Of a stretch of 55,899 bases of DNA, positions 26,193 through 35,454 are shown in pieces. The position numbers and the translations under genes were made by a program. The DNA lies in contig CAJUMB010000019.1 in NCBI GenBank assembly GCA_910587105.1, positions 1 to 55,899 on the forward strand, written 5' to 3'. The notes beneath the pieces are model-generated. The model saw nothing but the letters and a program-made list of their open reading frames with translations, ran no database searches and was not told where the DNA came from. Positions within the stretch are counted from its first letter, which is position 1. Each line of letters starts with the position of its first letter. This DNA is from an uncultured Lachnospiraceae bacterium. Lineage in GTDB: Bacteria > Bacillota > Clostridia > Lachnospirales > Lachnospiraceae.

Positions 26193-27154
26193 ATAAGGAA
26201 AAACAGAAAATAAGTTTTGCAGATTTATACAGTAAATATGGTATTTTAATTATTCTGCTGGCAGCAGTGGTTGTGGCAGCGTTTCTCAGTGATTCATTTT
26301 TGAGTACCCGGAATATCAGTAATATTATCCGCCAAAACGCAGTTGTAATGATCATAGCATTTGGGTCACAGATTATCCTAATTACTGGAGAGGTAGATCT
26401 GTCAGCAGGTTCGGTCTGTGCATTTTCAGGAGTGATTTCCACTATGGTTATGCTCAGCACCGGAAGCATTGTGCTGGCTTTGACTGTGGGAATTCTGGTG
26501 GGTGTGATATTTGGATTTGCCAATGGCTGGGTGGTTACTACAGCCTGTATTCCCTCTTTTATTATGACTCTGGCAACGCAGTTTATCGGCAGGGGTATGA
26601 TTTTGGCTATTACCAGCGCTCAGCCCATTGCCGGATTTGATAAGCGCTTTACCATATTTGGCCAGGGGATGATTTTTGGAAAGATTCCAGTTCCTACAGT
26701 CATTATGATTGTGGTGCTGATTTTCTACTGGGTTCTGATCAACCGCCGTCGCTTTGGCCGTTATGTATATGCTGTGGGCGGCAATTCTGACGCGGCAAAG
26801 GCATCTGGTATTAATGTTAAATGGGTGAAAATCAAAGCATTTGTCTTTGCAGGAGCCGTGGCGGGTCTTGCCGGGGTGATTCTGATGAGCCGTCTCAATT
26901 CCGGCCAGCCAAACGGTGCGGAAGATTATGAGTTTGATGCCATCACTGCAGCCATCATCGGCGGCACCTCTATGAGCGGCGGTACTGGTAAAGTGTATGG
27001 GACAGTGGTGGGCGCTCTGTTTGTGGGCGTTTTGTTAAATATCATGACTTTGACGGACGTGTCTGCTTACTATCAAAAAGTGGTAAAGGGTGCAATTATT
27101 GCAATCGCTGTAATTATTGATGCACAAGTACGGCGTGCGCAGAAATTATCATAA
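26189..27154 (+). CDS. Sugar ABC transporter permease (RbsC type)
   Basis: A 321-residue polytopic protein with about eight to ten hydrophobic segments. It has the family's conserved stretches NISNIIRQNAVVMIIAFG, GEVDLSAGSV and GRYVYAVGGNSDAAKASGIN (the cytoplasmic loop that contacts the ATPase), plus GGTSMSGGTG near the C-terminus. It forms the membrane channel of the importer and is translationally coupled to the ATPase gene by a four-base overlap. Only one permease gene is present for two binding proteins in the island. Confidence 0.93.
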   Translation: MNKEKQKISFADLYSKYGILIILLAAVVVAAFLSDSFLSTRNISNIIRQNAVVMIIAFGSQIILITGEVDLSAGSVCAFSGVISTMVMLSTGSIVLALTVGILVGVIFGFANGWVVTTACIPSFIMTLATQFIGRGMILAITSAQPIAGFDKRFTIFGQGMIFGKIPVPTVIMIVVLIFYWVLINRRRFGRYVYAVGGNSDAAKASGINVKWVKIKAFVFAGAVAGLAGVILMSRLNSGQPNGAEDYEFDAITAAIIGGTSMSGGTGKVYGTVVGALFVGVLLNIMTLTDVSAYYQKVVKGAIIAIAVIIDAQVRRAQKLS

Positions 27155-27235
27155 AGCAATGAGGAAAAGCAATGGGAACAGGTAACATACAAAAGTATGC
27201 AAAAATAGAATACCTGGCGAAAGGAGAAAATGAGA

Positions 27236-28309
27236 ATGAAGAAGAAATTAATTGCAGCAATGTTGACAGTGGCTATGGCGGCAGCTATGCTGTCAGGATG
27301 CGGCGGCTCTGGCGGGAACTCCACCCAGAGTAAAACACAGGAGAAGCCGGAAGATACGGCAGACAGTGGAGAGGCAGGAGAAACCGGTGGCAATACAGCA
27401 AGCGAAGAAGATATTACACTGAGAGACGACCTGGTGTACCGGGTTGGTTTTGCCAACATTGATGACAGCGACAACTGCTGCTACCCGGCGGCGCTGAGAT
27501 TCAAAGAATATGTGGAAAGCAGCGAATTCGCCGAATCTATTGGTGTGGATAAAGTTGAGACACTTTTGACTGATTCTGCCGGAGATATTGAAAAGCAGAC
27601 CACAAATGTGGAAACCATGCTGACCAAAGGTGTGGATATGATGTTTATCATTGGTGTGGACACGGAGGGAAATACTACAGCAGTGGAACAGTGTAATGCG
27701 GAAGGTGTGCCTGTATTTATGGTAGGGACGGAGGCGTCTGGCGGCATTTGGAAATTCGTTGGTTTTGACGAAACCCAGCTGGGCCGGGGACAGGGCAGAT
27801 GGTGCGCAGATAATCTGCCGGAAAATACAAAAATCTGTTATCTGGAGGGAACCCCAGGACGAGAAGCAGCTGTTCTTAGAAAGGAAGGATTTCTAGAGGG
27901 CATTTCCCAGCGGGATGATTTAGAAGTGCTGTCCAGCCAGACCGGTGACTTTGATGCGGAAACTGCCATGCAGGTAACTGAGGACTGGATTCAGGCATAT
28001 GGCGATGAAATTGGATGTATTGTTGCAGCAGACGGAAAGATGATTACAGGTGCCTGTGAGGCGGTAAAAGCAGCCGGACTTAGTGAGCAGATTACCACCT
28101 GCGGTGTTGTGTCAGTAGATGATGAAACGTATCTGGTAGAACAGGGTGATGAAGATTATGCAATTTTCGTATACTGGCCATCGATTGGTACTCTCTGCGG
28201 AGAAATTGCGCAGAAAATATATAAAGGGGAGCAGGTTGACGCCAGGACAAATATTGACCTGCAGGATATGACTATTGACAATGTGAAAGAACTGCTTTCA
28301 GATTCTTAG
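27236..28309 (+). CDS. Substrate-binding lipoprotein of the sugar importer (Peripla_BP_4 type)
   Basis: A lipoprotein with a signal peptide and lipobox LSGC (Cys22) followed by a Gly/Ser/Thr linker, then a two-lobe periplasmic-binding-protein fold. I choose ATG 27236, nine bases after GGAG; an ATG six bases earlier is too close to it. The N-lobe contains KQTTNVETMLTKGVDMM and AVEQCNAEGVPVFMVGTE, nearly identical to the second binding protein at 30834, while the C-lobe differs. It follows the ATPase and permease in one operon and ends at a strong terminator. The ligand is unknown. Confidence 0.9.
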   Translation: MKKKLIAAMLTVAMAAAMLSGCGGSGGNSTQSKTQEKPEDTADSGEAGETGGNTASEEDITLRDDLVYRVGFANIDDSDNCCYPAALRFKEYVESSEFAESIGVDKVETLLTDSAGDIEKQTTNVETMLTKGVDMMFIIGVDTEGNTTAVEQCNAEGVPVFMVGTEASGGIWKFVGFDETQLGRGQGRWCADNLPENTKICYLEGTPGREAAVLRKEGFLEGISQRDDLEVLSSQTGDFDAETAMQVTEDWIQAYGDEIGCIVAADGKMITGACEAVKAAGLSEQITTCGVVSVDDETYLVEQGDEDYAIFVYWPSIGTLCGEIAQKIYKGEQVDARTNIDLQDMTIDNVKELLSDS

Positions 28310-28343
28310 ACAATCAATATAGAACCCACTTCTTGAGAAAGGG

Positions 28344-28374
28344 GCACAGCTTTGTAACGGCTGTGCTCTTTTTC
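28344..28374 (+). terminator. Rho-independent terminator of the importer operon
   Basis: GCACAGC at 28344-28350 pairs with GCTGTGC at 28360-28366, followed by TCTTTTTC. Confidence 0.85.
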
Positions 28375-28382
28375 GGTTAAGG

Positions 28383-28437
28383 AACTGTATGTAAATAACC
28401 CATGCCATCTTCTGACATAATTTATTTACATGCAGTT
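28383..28437 (-). terminator. Long hairpin downstream of the AraC gene
   Basis: AACTGTATGTAAATAA at 28383-28398 pairs with 28422-28437 over 16 bp with one wobble. It follows the leftward AraC stop by two bases and probably ends that transcript, although the minus-strand sequence after it has no U-run. Confidence 0.5.
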
Positions 28438-28438
28438 T

Positions 28439-29383
28439 CTAAATTTTTTTAAAATAGCTGGGCGGATACCCCATCACTTTTTTAAACATCCGCGAGAAAT
28501 AGTTGGGGTCGTAGATTCCCACCATTTCAGCGGCCTGGCGGATAGTAACGCCGTCTCTTTGCATGAATTCCAGTGACTTTATGATACGCAGGCGGGTCAT
28601 ATATTCCAGGGGAGTAAGACCTGTCACATCTTTAAAAAGCATTCGGAAATAACTTTCAGAAAGACCAGACTCATGGGACAGCATGGAAATATCCAGCGGA
28701 TCACAAAAATGTTCGTCCATATAGGTCAATGCCTGTTCGATCAGTTCCCGGCGTTTGCTGTTTTTGGGAAAAACGGTCTGTGGCTGACGCATCTGTGCAC
28801 GCTTGATGTTCACCAGAATTACCTGGAGCAGTGATGCTTTGATATACTCTGAGCCGAACTGCCGGGTGCTCTGTTCTTCTTCAATTTCCATCAGAAGGTT
28901 TTCTATGCGGTTCTTTTCTTTAGGGTTCAGGTGAATGACGCCCTGGAGATGTGCCTTTTCGCGTTCAAACTGCTGCACCTGCTGGGAACCTGGGTCAGGG
29001 TCCATATCAGCCAGCAGACTTGCCCATTGAGAACGTAGTTCCTCCATGTGGTCTGAGGGAGAAGTGCAGGGCAAAGTCTCCTGTATCAGGGACGTCCAAT
29101 CAGGGCCCAGTTGTTCTGGGTAGAAATAGCAGTTGATAAAATGAATCTGGGAATTCATCACATAGCTGTGGGGCTGGTGGGAGGGAATCAGAAAAACGTC
29201 TCCGGCAATCAGCGGCATTTCGATTCCACGGAATTGATGCATACAAGCGCCTTTGGTAATCATGACAAATTCCTGAAAAGCATGGGTATGTTTAGGGATG
29301 ATTGTGTGGGACTGATAAGAGGCTGTTTCCACAGCGACAGCCGTGTTTTTATAAGGAAATTTTATATAGGTATAAGTATTCAT
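28439..29383 (-). CDS. AraC family transcriptional regulator with cupin-like sensor
   Basis: The 314 residues have an N-terminal cupin-type ligand domain (HTIIPKHTHAFQEFVMITKG, GDVFLIPSHQPHSY) and two C-terminal helix-turn-helices (DISMLSHESGLSESYFRMLFKDVTGLTPLEYM and IRQAAEMVGIYDPNYFSRMFKKVMGYPPSYFKK). The gene diverges from the first URO-D-family gene across 126 bp. That spacer holds GATTATAA twice (29390-29397 and 29402-29409), a possible binding site. It probably controls the URO-D/binding-protein genes in response to a small molecule, perhaps the imported substrate. Confidence 0.9.
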   Translation of the reverse strand: MNTYTYIKFPYKNTAVAVETASYQSHTIIPKHTHAFQEFVMITKGACMHQFRGIEMPLIAGDVFLIPSHQPHSYVMNSQIHFINCYFYPEQLGPDWTSLIQETLPCTSPSDHMEELRSQWASLLADMDPDPGSQQVQQFEREKAHLQGVIHLNPKEKNRIENLLMEIEEEQSTRQFGSEYIKASLLQVILVNIKRAQMRQPQTVFPKNSKRRELIEQALTYMDEHFCDPLDISMLSHESGLSESYFRMLFKDVTGLTPLEYMTRLRIIKSLEFMQRDGVTIRQAAEMVGIYDPNYFSRMFKKVMGYPPSYFKKI

Positions 29384-29509
29384 ACACAGGATTATAACAT
29401 AGATTATAAGATTGTGCTAGTTTTCAATCAGTTTGTTATGCTGTGAATGTCCGGGGTGGTGGTACACTGGAAATAAGAAAAGCGAAGATAAAAGGAGGTT
29501 TACAAAAAA

Positions 29510-30652
29510 ATGACTTCAAGAGAACGGGTATTAAAGGCATTAAATTTTGAAGAAACAGATCGTATTGCTGTGGATTGGGGGAATAATGCGGTAACTGGTA
29601 TTCAGGCGGAGGCGTATAGGAAACTGCTGAAATATATCGGAGCACCGGAGGAAGAAATTGTGATTCGTGATATTAAGCAGGGGCTGGCTTTGGTCAGCGA
29701 TTATGTGCTGGATTATTTTGGGGTGGACACCCGCTGTCTGTTGACCAATCCGCCCAGCGGCTGGGAGATGTACATAGATGAAAACGGCGGTTTTTATGAT
29801 GAAAATGGTGTTTACTTCAAACAAATGGGCGAGTATTTTGATTTTACCAGAAATCCTCTGGAAACTGCTGAAGATATTGAGGATTTGAAGGCGTTTAAAC
29901 CATCTGATCCTACGGATACGGCCCGATTTAAAGGGATGAGGCAACGGGCACAGTGGCTGCGTGAAAATACAGATAAGGCCATTGTAATCGGAGAACATGG
30001 ATCGGTATTTTATCAGGCATGGGAATGGCGGGGCATGCAGAACTTTATGGGAGACTTTGTGGGAGATCCGGAATTTGCAGATTATTTGATGGACATGGCT
30101 GCGGATTGGTGGTGTGCGTGGTATGAGACCATGCTCAAGGAAGTCGGAGAATATGTAGACATTATGTGGCTGGGCGATGACTGGGGGACACAGAATGGTC
30201 CGCTCATTCATCCGGAACAATTCCGGACCCGTGTACAGCCCAGGATTAAACGTGTGATTGAGTCCATGCACAAATATTGTGATGGCAAAGTCGCCTATCA
30301 CAGCTGCGGGTCTGTGGACTGGGCATTTGATGATCTGCGTGACGCAGGTGTGGATATTATTCAGCCGGTACAGGCAAATGCATTCCATATGACAGACAGT
30401 AAGCGGATAAAAGAAATGACATACGGAAAACTGGTACTGCATGGCGGGCTGGACAACCAGGGCAGATTTGCCGGTCCCACAGATGCTGTCATCGCAGATG
30501 TAAAACAGAAAATCCGTGACTTTGCACCAGGTGGGGGATATCTGTTCGCCTGTGGGCATAATATTCAGTCTGACTGCCCTCCAGAAAATATTGCGGCGAT
30601 TTTTGATACTTATAAAAAATATGGAAAATATCCAATATGTGTGGATGAATAA
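29510..30652 (+). CDS. Uroporphyrinogen decarboxylase (URO-D) family protein, methyltransferase-like
   Basis: A 380-residue protein starting MTSRERVLKALNFEETDRI, the standard opening of the MtaA/CmuA-like branch of the URO-D superfamily and not of heme-pathway HemE. It carries a metal-ligand candidate H264-S-C266 (AYHSCGSV) and a Cys at 348 (FACGHNI), matching the H-x-C...C zinc set of methylcobamide methyltransferases. Such enzymes move methyl groups between corrinoid proteins and thiols. The RBS is AAAGGAGG. No corrinoid protein gene is present in the window, so the methyl donor is unknown. Context suggests action on a compound taken up by the adjacent importer. Confidence 0.85.
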   Translation: MTSRERVLKALNFEETDRIAVDWGNNAVTGIQAEAYRKLLKYIGAPEEEIVIRDIKQGLALVSDYVLDYFGVDTRCLLTNPPSGWEMYIDENGGFYDENGVYFKQMGEYFDFTRNPLETAEDIEDLKAFKPSDPTDTARFKGMRQRAQWLRENTDKAIVIGEHGSVFYQAWEWRGMQNFMGDFVGDPEFADYLMDMAADWWCAWYETMLKEVGEYVDIMWLGDDWGTQNGPLIHPEQFRTRVQPRIKRVIESMHKYCDGKVAYHSCGSVDWAFDDLRDAGVDIIQPVQANAFHMTDSKRIKEMTYGKLVLHGGLDNQGRFAGPTDAVIADVKQKIRDFAPGGGYLFACGHNIQSDCPPENIAAIFDTYKKYGKYPICVDE

Positions 30653-30833
30653 CGGCTTTTATAATAATTAAAAGAATGAAAAGAAGATACGGTTAAATTG
30701 TGCGTAAACACGAGTATAGCTGGGATATGTCAAGATGACACTGGTTTAAGTCAAAAAAATACATATAAATACCGAGAAGAATCTGATAAACTACTGATAA
30801 CAACCAAGTACTCAATCAAAGGAGGGACAAAGG

Positions 30834-31886
30834 ATGAGGAAAAAACGAATTGCTATGTTATTAACAGTATCAATGGTTATAGCCATGCTATCTGGGTGCG
30901 GTGGGAATTCAGATTCCGGGGACAGTGGTTCTTCTGGCACAGACACTGCGGCAGAAACAGAGAAATCAGAAGAGGAAAGCGGCAGTGCTTCCGAAGATTA
31001 TGTATACCGTGTGGGATTTATAAATATTGATAATGCAGATCAGAACTGCTATCCTGCTGCGATGAACTTTAAAGAATATGTAGAGAGCATGGAATTCGCG
31101 AAAGCAGTGGGAACAGACAAAGTGGAGGCCATGGTTGCTGATTCCGCGCTGGATATTGAAAAACAGACGACAAATGTGGAAACCATGTTGACCAAAGGCG
31201 TGGATATGATGTTTATTATTGGTGTGGATACAGAAGGCAATACAGCGGCTGTGGAACAGTGCAATGCCGAAGGTGTGCCCGTATTTATGGTAGGAACAGA
31301 GGCATCTGGCGGAGAATGGAAATTCGTTGGGTTTAATGAAACGGAACTGGGGCAGAAAGTGGGAGAGTGGTGCGTAGGAAATCTTCCGGAAAATGCTGAA
31401 ATCTGCTTTATTGAAGGAACTCCTGGGCGTGAAGCAGCTGTTCTTCGTAAACAGGGATTTATGGACGCTGTTGCACAGCGAAAGGATTTGGACATATTAT
31501 CCAGTCAGACAGGGGAATTTGAGGTGGAAGCCTCTATGCATGTAACAGAAGACTGGCTGACTACTTACGGTGATAAAATCACCTGTATTGCGGGGACAGA
31601 TAATAATGCGGTATTGGGAGCTTCCCAAGCCATTGCAGCAGCCAATATGAAAGGAAAAATTCTTACCTGTGGTGTAATTGGAAACAGAGATGATGCGGAA
31701 ATGATAAAAAACGATGAATGCAGCTATGGGGTGTTTGTCTATTGGCCGGCCATTGGAACTCTCTGTGGAGAAATTGCACAACAGCAGTACTTGGGGGAAG
31801 AGATTCCAGAGAGAAGTCATATCGAGCTGTTTGATATGACAAAAGAAAACTGTGATGAACTGTTGGATGAATATTGTACGGAATAA
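30834..31886 (+). CDS. Second substrate-binding lipoprotein, paralogue of the protein at 27236
   Basis: The 350 residues begin with a lipoprotein signal (lipobox LSGC, Cys22), an acidic Ser/Gly linker and a Peripla_BP_4-type fold. The N-lobe has a stretch of about 50 residues with one or two differences from the first binding protein (EKQTTNVETMLTKGVDMM onward), whereas the C-lobe is clearly more divergent. DNA across the conserved stretch differs at many third positions, so the similarity is maintained by selection and is not a recent copy. It lies between the two URO-D-family genes. It probably shares the upstream ATPase and permease. The RBS is AAAGGAGGG. Confidence 0.9.
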   Translation: MRKKRIAMLLTVSMVIAMLSGCGGNSDSGDSGSSGTDTAAETEKSEEESGSASEDYVYRVGFINIDNADQNCYPAAMNFKEYVESMEFAKAVGTDKVEAMVADSALDIEKQTTNVETMLTKGVDMMFIIGVDTEGNTAAVEQCNAEGVPVFMVGTEASGGEWKFVGFNETELGQKVGEWCVGNLPENAEICFIEGTPGREAAVLRKQGFMDAVAQRKDLDILSSQTGEFEVEASMHVTEDWLTTYGDKITCIAGTDNNAVLGASQAIAAANMKGKILTCGVIGNRDDAEMIKNDECSYGVFVYWPAIGTLCGEIAQQQYLGEEIPERSHIELFDMTKENCDELLDEYCTE

Positions 31887-32030
31887 GAGTCAAAGAAGGA
31901 TAGCACAGCTGTGTAAATGGCTGAAATATGATCCACCGTCAGTAAAAGAACGGGAAGAAAGCAGGATTTATAAGGAGAATTCCGAAAAATATTAAAAAAT
32001 TAAAATAACAGCAAAAGGGAGAAAATGACC

Positions 32031-33293
32031 ATGACTTCGAGAGAGCGTGTATTAAAAGCACTTACACACAAAGAACCTGACAAAGTGCCCATTGACTTGG
32101 GAGCCACCTACAATTCCGGTATCAGCGCTTGTGCCCTTTACCGTCTGAGGGAGTATTATGGCTTGGAGAAACGGCCCATTCAGATTTATGAGACTTCCCA
32201 GATGATTGGAACCATGGAGCCGGATATTATGGAGCGTCTGCATATTGATGTCATTGGTCTGAATTCGGCAAATGATTGTGCAGGTGTTCCTCTTCACGGC
32301 CCTATGCAGGATTTCACTATGCCGGATGGCACGCCGGTAAGGATTTCGGCAGACCATAGGTATAAAATTGATGAAAAGGGAAGAAGTTTTCTGTACCCTC
32401 AGGGAAATGACAGTTATGGGCCAAGCTATATGATGCCGGAAGGAGGATATTTCTTTGACGCGATTCCCCGTTCAGCCGGATATGATGAGGATAACTTGAC
32501 GCCGGTGGAAGACTTTAAAGAAGATTTCAAGCCCATTTCCCAGGAAGATGCTAGATGGTATGAAGAAAATGCGAAACTGCTCAGGGAGACTACTGATAAA
32601 GCCGTTTTTGGATGTTTCGGCATGGGAGGCATCGGCGACCCGTCTGCCATACCGGGCGGCGGTGTGCTGGAGCCAAAAGGTATCCGGACCTATCAGGACT
32701 GGTGTATGGCCCAGCTTTTGTATCCGGAATATATAGAAGCCGTTTTTGACATGTGGACGGACAATGCGATGAAAAGTCTGGAGATCTATTATCAGGCTGT
32801 TGGCGATAATATTGATGTGATCAATATCAGCGGTACAGACTTTGGAACTCAGGCAGGACCCATTATGTCCCTGGATACTTTCCGTACGCTGTATAAACCA
32901 TATTACAGGAAAATGAATGACTGGGTGCACAATCATACCACCTGGAAGACCCATTATCATTGCTGCGGCGCCATTGAGGTGTTTATTGAAGACTTTATAG
33001 ACATGGGAGTGGACGTATTAAATCCGGTACAGCTCTCAGCGTCAGGCATGGATGCCCGGCAGCTGAAAGACAAATACGGCAGCCGTATCACGTTCTGGGG
33101 CGGCGGTGTGGATACCCAGGGGCTGCTTCCCACAGGCACACCGGAACAGGTGAAGGCGCAGGTAAAAGAGCGTCTGGATATTCTGGCAAGAGGCGGCGGG
33201 TATGTGTTTAACACCATTCACAATATTATGGGAAACGTACCTGCTGAGAATATTGCCGCATGTTTTGAGGCTGCGGCTGAGTTTGGATTTTAA
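32031..33293 (+). CDS. Second URO-D family protein, methyltransferase-like
   Basis: A 420-residue URO-D-superfamily protein. I start at ATG 32031 (MTSRERVLKALTHKEPDKV) because AAGGGAG is nine bases upstream and because the start then matches the paralogue at 29510; an ATG six bases earlier is possible. The metal motif reads HYHCCG (H310, C311, C312). The third Cys of the zinc set is replaced: FNTIHNI here against FACGHNI in the paralogue. The conserved His in HNI may serve as a ligand instead. The two URO-D proteins flank one binding protein, so they may act in sequence or on related substrates. Confidence 0.85.
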   Translation: MTSRERVLKALTHKEPDKVPIDLGATYNSGISACALYRLREYYGLEKRPIQIYETSQMIGTMEPDIMERLHIDVIGLNSANDCAGVPLHGPMQDFTMPDGTPVRISADHRYKIDEKGRSFLYPQGNDSYGPSYMMPEGGYFFDAIPRSAGYDEDNLTPVEDFKEDFKPISQEDARWYEENAKLLRETTDKAVFGCFGMGGIGDPSAIPGGGVLEPKGIRTYQDWCMAQLLYPEYIEAVFDMWTDNAMKSLEIYYQAVGDNIDVINISGTDFGTQAGPIMSLDTFRTLYKPYYRKMNDWVHNHTTWKTHYHCCGAIEVFIEDFIDMGVDVLNPVQLSASGMDARQLKDKYGSRITFWGGGVDTQGLLPTGTPEQVKAQVKERLDILARGGGYVFNTIHNIMGNVPAENIAACFEAAAEFGF

Positions 33294-33373
33294 AAGATCA
33301 ATGAGTTCCATGCAGGCTGCGGCTGATTGAACAATCGAACATTCACTGTGCAAGAGAATACTTCAAAGCTGTC

Positions 33374-34291
33374 TCAGGCGGGTCCAGTTATTTTTTCATT
33401 AACTGGGCTCTTCTTTTTTTGTATCCCGTTTTCTGCTGCTGTATGCGTGGTATAAGTTTTCCGGAACTGCAGAGGGGTATGGCCGCTCTTTTTCTTAAAG
33501 GTTTTAGAAAAATGAACAGGGTCATGAAATCCGCAGGTTTCTGAGATTGCTGCCACGGAATCCGAGGTGGTTACAAGGAGCATTTTGCCATGGGAAATGC
33601 GCAGATTGGCCAGGTAATCATAAGGGGAGGTATCTGCGTACTGACGGAACAGGCGGCTGAAATAGCTGGCATTCAGGCCGGCTTCGGCAGAAATGTCTTC
33701 CAGTGTAATATCTTCTGACAGATGCGCATTCATAAAATGGATGGCGGCATTTATCCGCTGGGCGTTCAGAGAAGAATGCTGCTGGCTGCCGGTCAGAAGC
33801 AGGCTGAGCAAATAATGGATGCCAGAGGAGACGATGTGTTCATTGGACATGGGGTCCTCCATATAAATCAGGAGCCGGGCAAGAGCACCAGAGACAGCGT
33901 CTGCGTTTGAGGGGCGGAAGCAGTGCCGGTTTTTTTCACACAATCTGATGAAATAATAGCCGCTGATATTTCCACCGAAATGGATATATTGAAAGGCAGT
34001 ATTGTCATCAGCATAGTAGCAGTGGGCCAGCCGGCAGTCAAACAGAAGGCATTCCCCGCTGTGAGCATGGTAGTGAAGTTCTTTATAATCCAGATGCAGG
34101 CAGCCTTTTTTAACAAAAACAAGAAGGTACGGCTCATAGAATTCATTCTGAGCCCGGCAGATGCGGTACAGGCGGTTACAGTAGAACAGTCCGCAGTAAT
34201 TACAATAGAAAAGATATTCCAGAGCGGCGGTGCTGGGAGTGTGGAAGTGCATGACAGAGTTTCCGTAAACGCCTTTTTCCTGATAGAACAT
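33374..34291 (-). CDS. AraC family transcriptional regulator
   Basis: About 305 residues from ATG 34291 (MFYQEKGVYGNSV), supported by AAGGAGA eight bases upstream; the open frame runs further but has no RBS and a non-conserved hydrophobic sequence. The N-terminal half is a cupin-like sensor (LHYHAHSGECLLFDCRLAHCYY). The C-terminus has the paired AraC helices (DISAEAGLNASYFSRLFRQYADTSPYDYL and VAAISETCGFHDPVHFSKTFKKKSGHTPLQFRK). Its last 15 residues are basic and overlap the terminator of the convergent URO-D gene. It closes the island and may regulate it in parallel with the AraC at 28439. Confidence 0.9.
   Translation of the reverse strand: MFYQEKGVYGNSVMHFHTPSTAALEYLFYCNYCGLFYCNRLYRICRAQNEFYEPYLLVFVKKGCLHLDYKELHYHAHSGECLLFDCRLAHCYYADDNTAFQYIHFGGNISGYYFIRLCEKNRHCFRPSNADAVSGALARLLIYMEDPMSNEHIVSSGIHYLLSLLLTGSQQHSSLNAQRINAAIHFMNAHLSEDITLEDISAEAGLNASYFSRLFRQYADTSPYDYLANLRISHGKMLLVTTSDSVAAISETCGFHDPVHFSKTFKKKSGHTPLQFRKTYTTHTAAENGIQKKKSPVNEKITGPA
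33382..33420 (+). terminator. Terminator of the second URO-D gene, inside the convergent AraC tail
   Basis: GTCCAGTTA at 33382-33390 pairs with TAACTGGGC at 33400-33408, followed by TCTTCTTTTTTT. It lies within the last codons of the leftward AraC gene, so both functions share these bases. Confidence 0.75.
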
Positions 34292-34526
34292 TGGGATACT
34301 CTCCTTGGGGTTTAAAATTAACGGAACCAATACGGATACGTTCTTTGATAACGAAATTATATACAAATTTTGGTATGCCGTCAAGGAGTGGGAGATAATT
34401 ATAACTGTTATCTCATGAGAAGGAACAGATAGGCTGGGGGTTCTGTTAAAAATTTGAAAAAAACATTTACCAGACAAAAAGATAGTGATAGAATATACTT
34501 TAATTATCCAGTAAAGGAGCAGAAAC

Positions 34527-35363
34527 GTGATCGGATATTTAACGATAGACAAACCTGAGTTAAAAATTCGGGATTACTATCAGTATAAAGGATATTACTG
34601 CGGACTCTGCCATCAGCTGCGGAGACAGTACGGGCTTCGGGGACAGATGACCTTGACTTATGATTTGACTTTTGTGGTTATTCTGCTCAGTTCTTTGTAT
34701 GAAGAAAAGACGAGTATGAGGCCCCGGCGCTGCGTTGTACATCCCATAAAGAAAATCCCGGTTCTGCATAACCGTATGACTGAATATGGAGCAGATATGA
34801 ATTTACTGCTGACCTATTATCATTTGGCAGATGACTGGCAGGATGAGAGAAGCCTTCCAGGACTGGCAGGAGTCCACCTATTTCACAGGAAGGCAGAACA
34901 GACGGCTAAAAAGTATCCCCGTCAGACTGCCGCTTTTAAGCGCCAGCTGAAAGCCTTGCAGAAACTGGAGGAGCAGCAGAGTCAGGATATTGATGCCGCC
35001 GCCGGATGCTTTGGGCATTTGATGGAAGAACTTTTTGTTTTCCGGCAGGATCAATGGGAGGAAAAGCTGCGCCGGATGGGGTTTTTCCTGGGAAAATATA
35101 TTTATATTTTGGATGCCGTTGAAGATATTTCAGTGGACAGGAAGAAAGGTCTGTACAATCCGCTGAAAGAATTGTGGGAGAGTAACCGGGAACAGACAGA
35201 GAAATTCTATGAATTATGCGGGCAGATGCTGGAAATGATGATTTCAGAGTGCTGCAGCGCTTTCGAACAGCTTCCCTGTCTGTGTGAGGCGGATATTTTA
35301 CGCAATATCCTGTATTCAGGGGTATGGGTAAAATACCGGAAATTGATTAAGGAGCGTGTTTGA
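34527..35363 (+). CDS. DUF5685 family protein
   Basis: The 278 residues start at GTG, with AAAGGAG seven bases upstream. The N-terminus has a CxxC pair (C25, C28 in YYCGLCHQLRRQYG). The rest looks all-helical, with acid-rich elements HLADDWQDE and ILDAVEDISVDRKKGLYNP that recall isoprenoid-synthase-like or metal-binding helices. I recognise the DUF5685 family, found next to J-domain proteins in Clostridia, but no function is established. The J-domain gene follows after 91 bp. Confidence 0.75.
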   Translation: MIGYLTIDKPELKIRDYYQYKGYYCGLCHQLRRQYGLRGQMTLTYDLTFVVILLSSLYEEKTSMRPRRCVVHPIKKIPVLHNRMTEYGADMNLLLTYYHLADDWQDERSLPGLAGVHLFHRKAEQTAKKYPRQTAAFKRQLKALQKLEEQQSQDIDAAAGCFGHLMEELFVFRQDQWEEKLRRMGFFLGKYIYILDAVEDISVDRKKGLYNPLKELWESNREQTEKFYELCGQMLEMMISECCSAFEQLPCLCEADILRNILYSGVWVKYRKLIKERV

Positions 35364-35454
35364 AAAATGCTTTTGGTCAACCGTGCGCCGCAGTCTGTAC
35401 CCAAAGGGTATGATATACGATTTAAGGAAAACAGTGTACAAAAGGAGGAAAATC

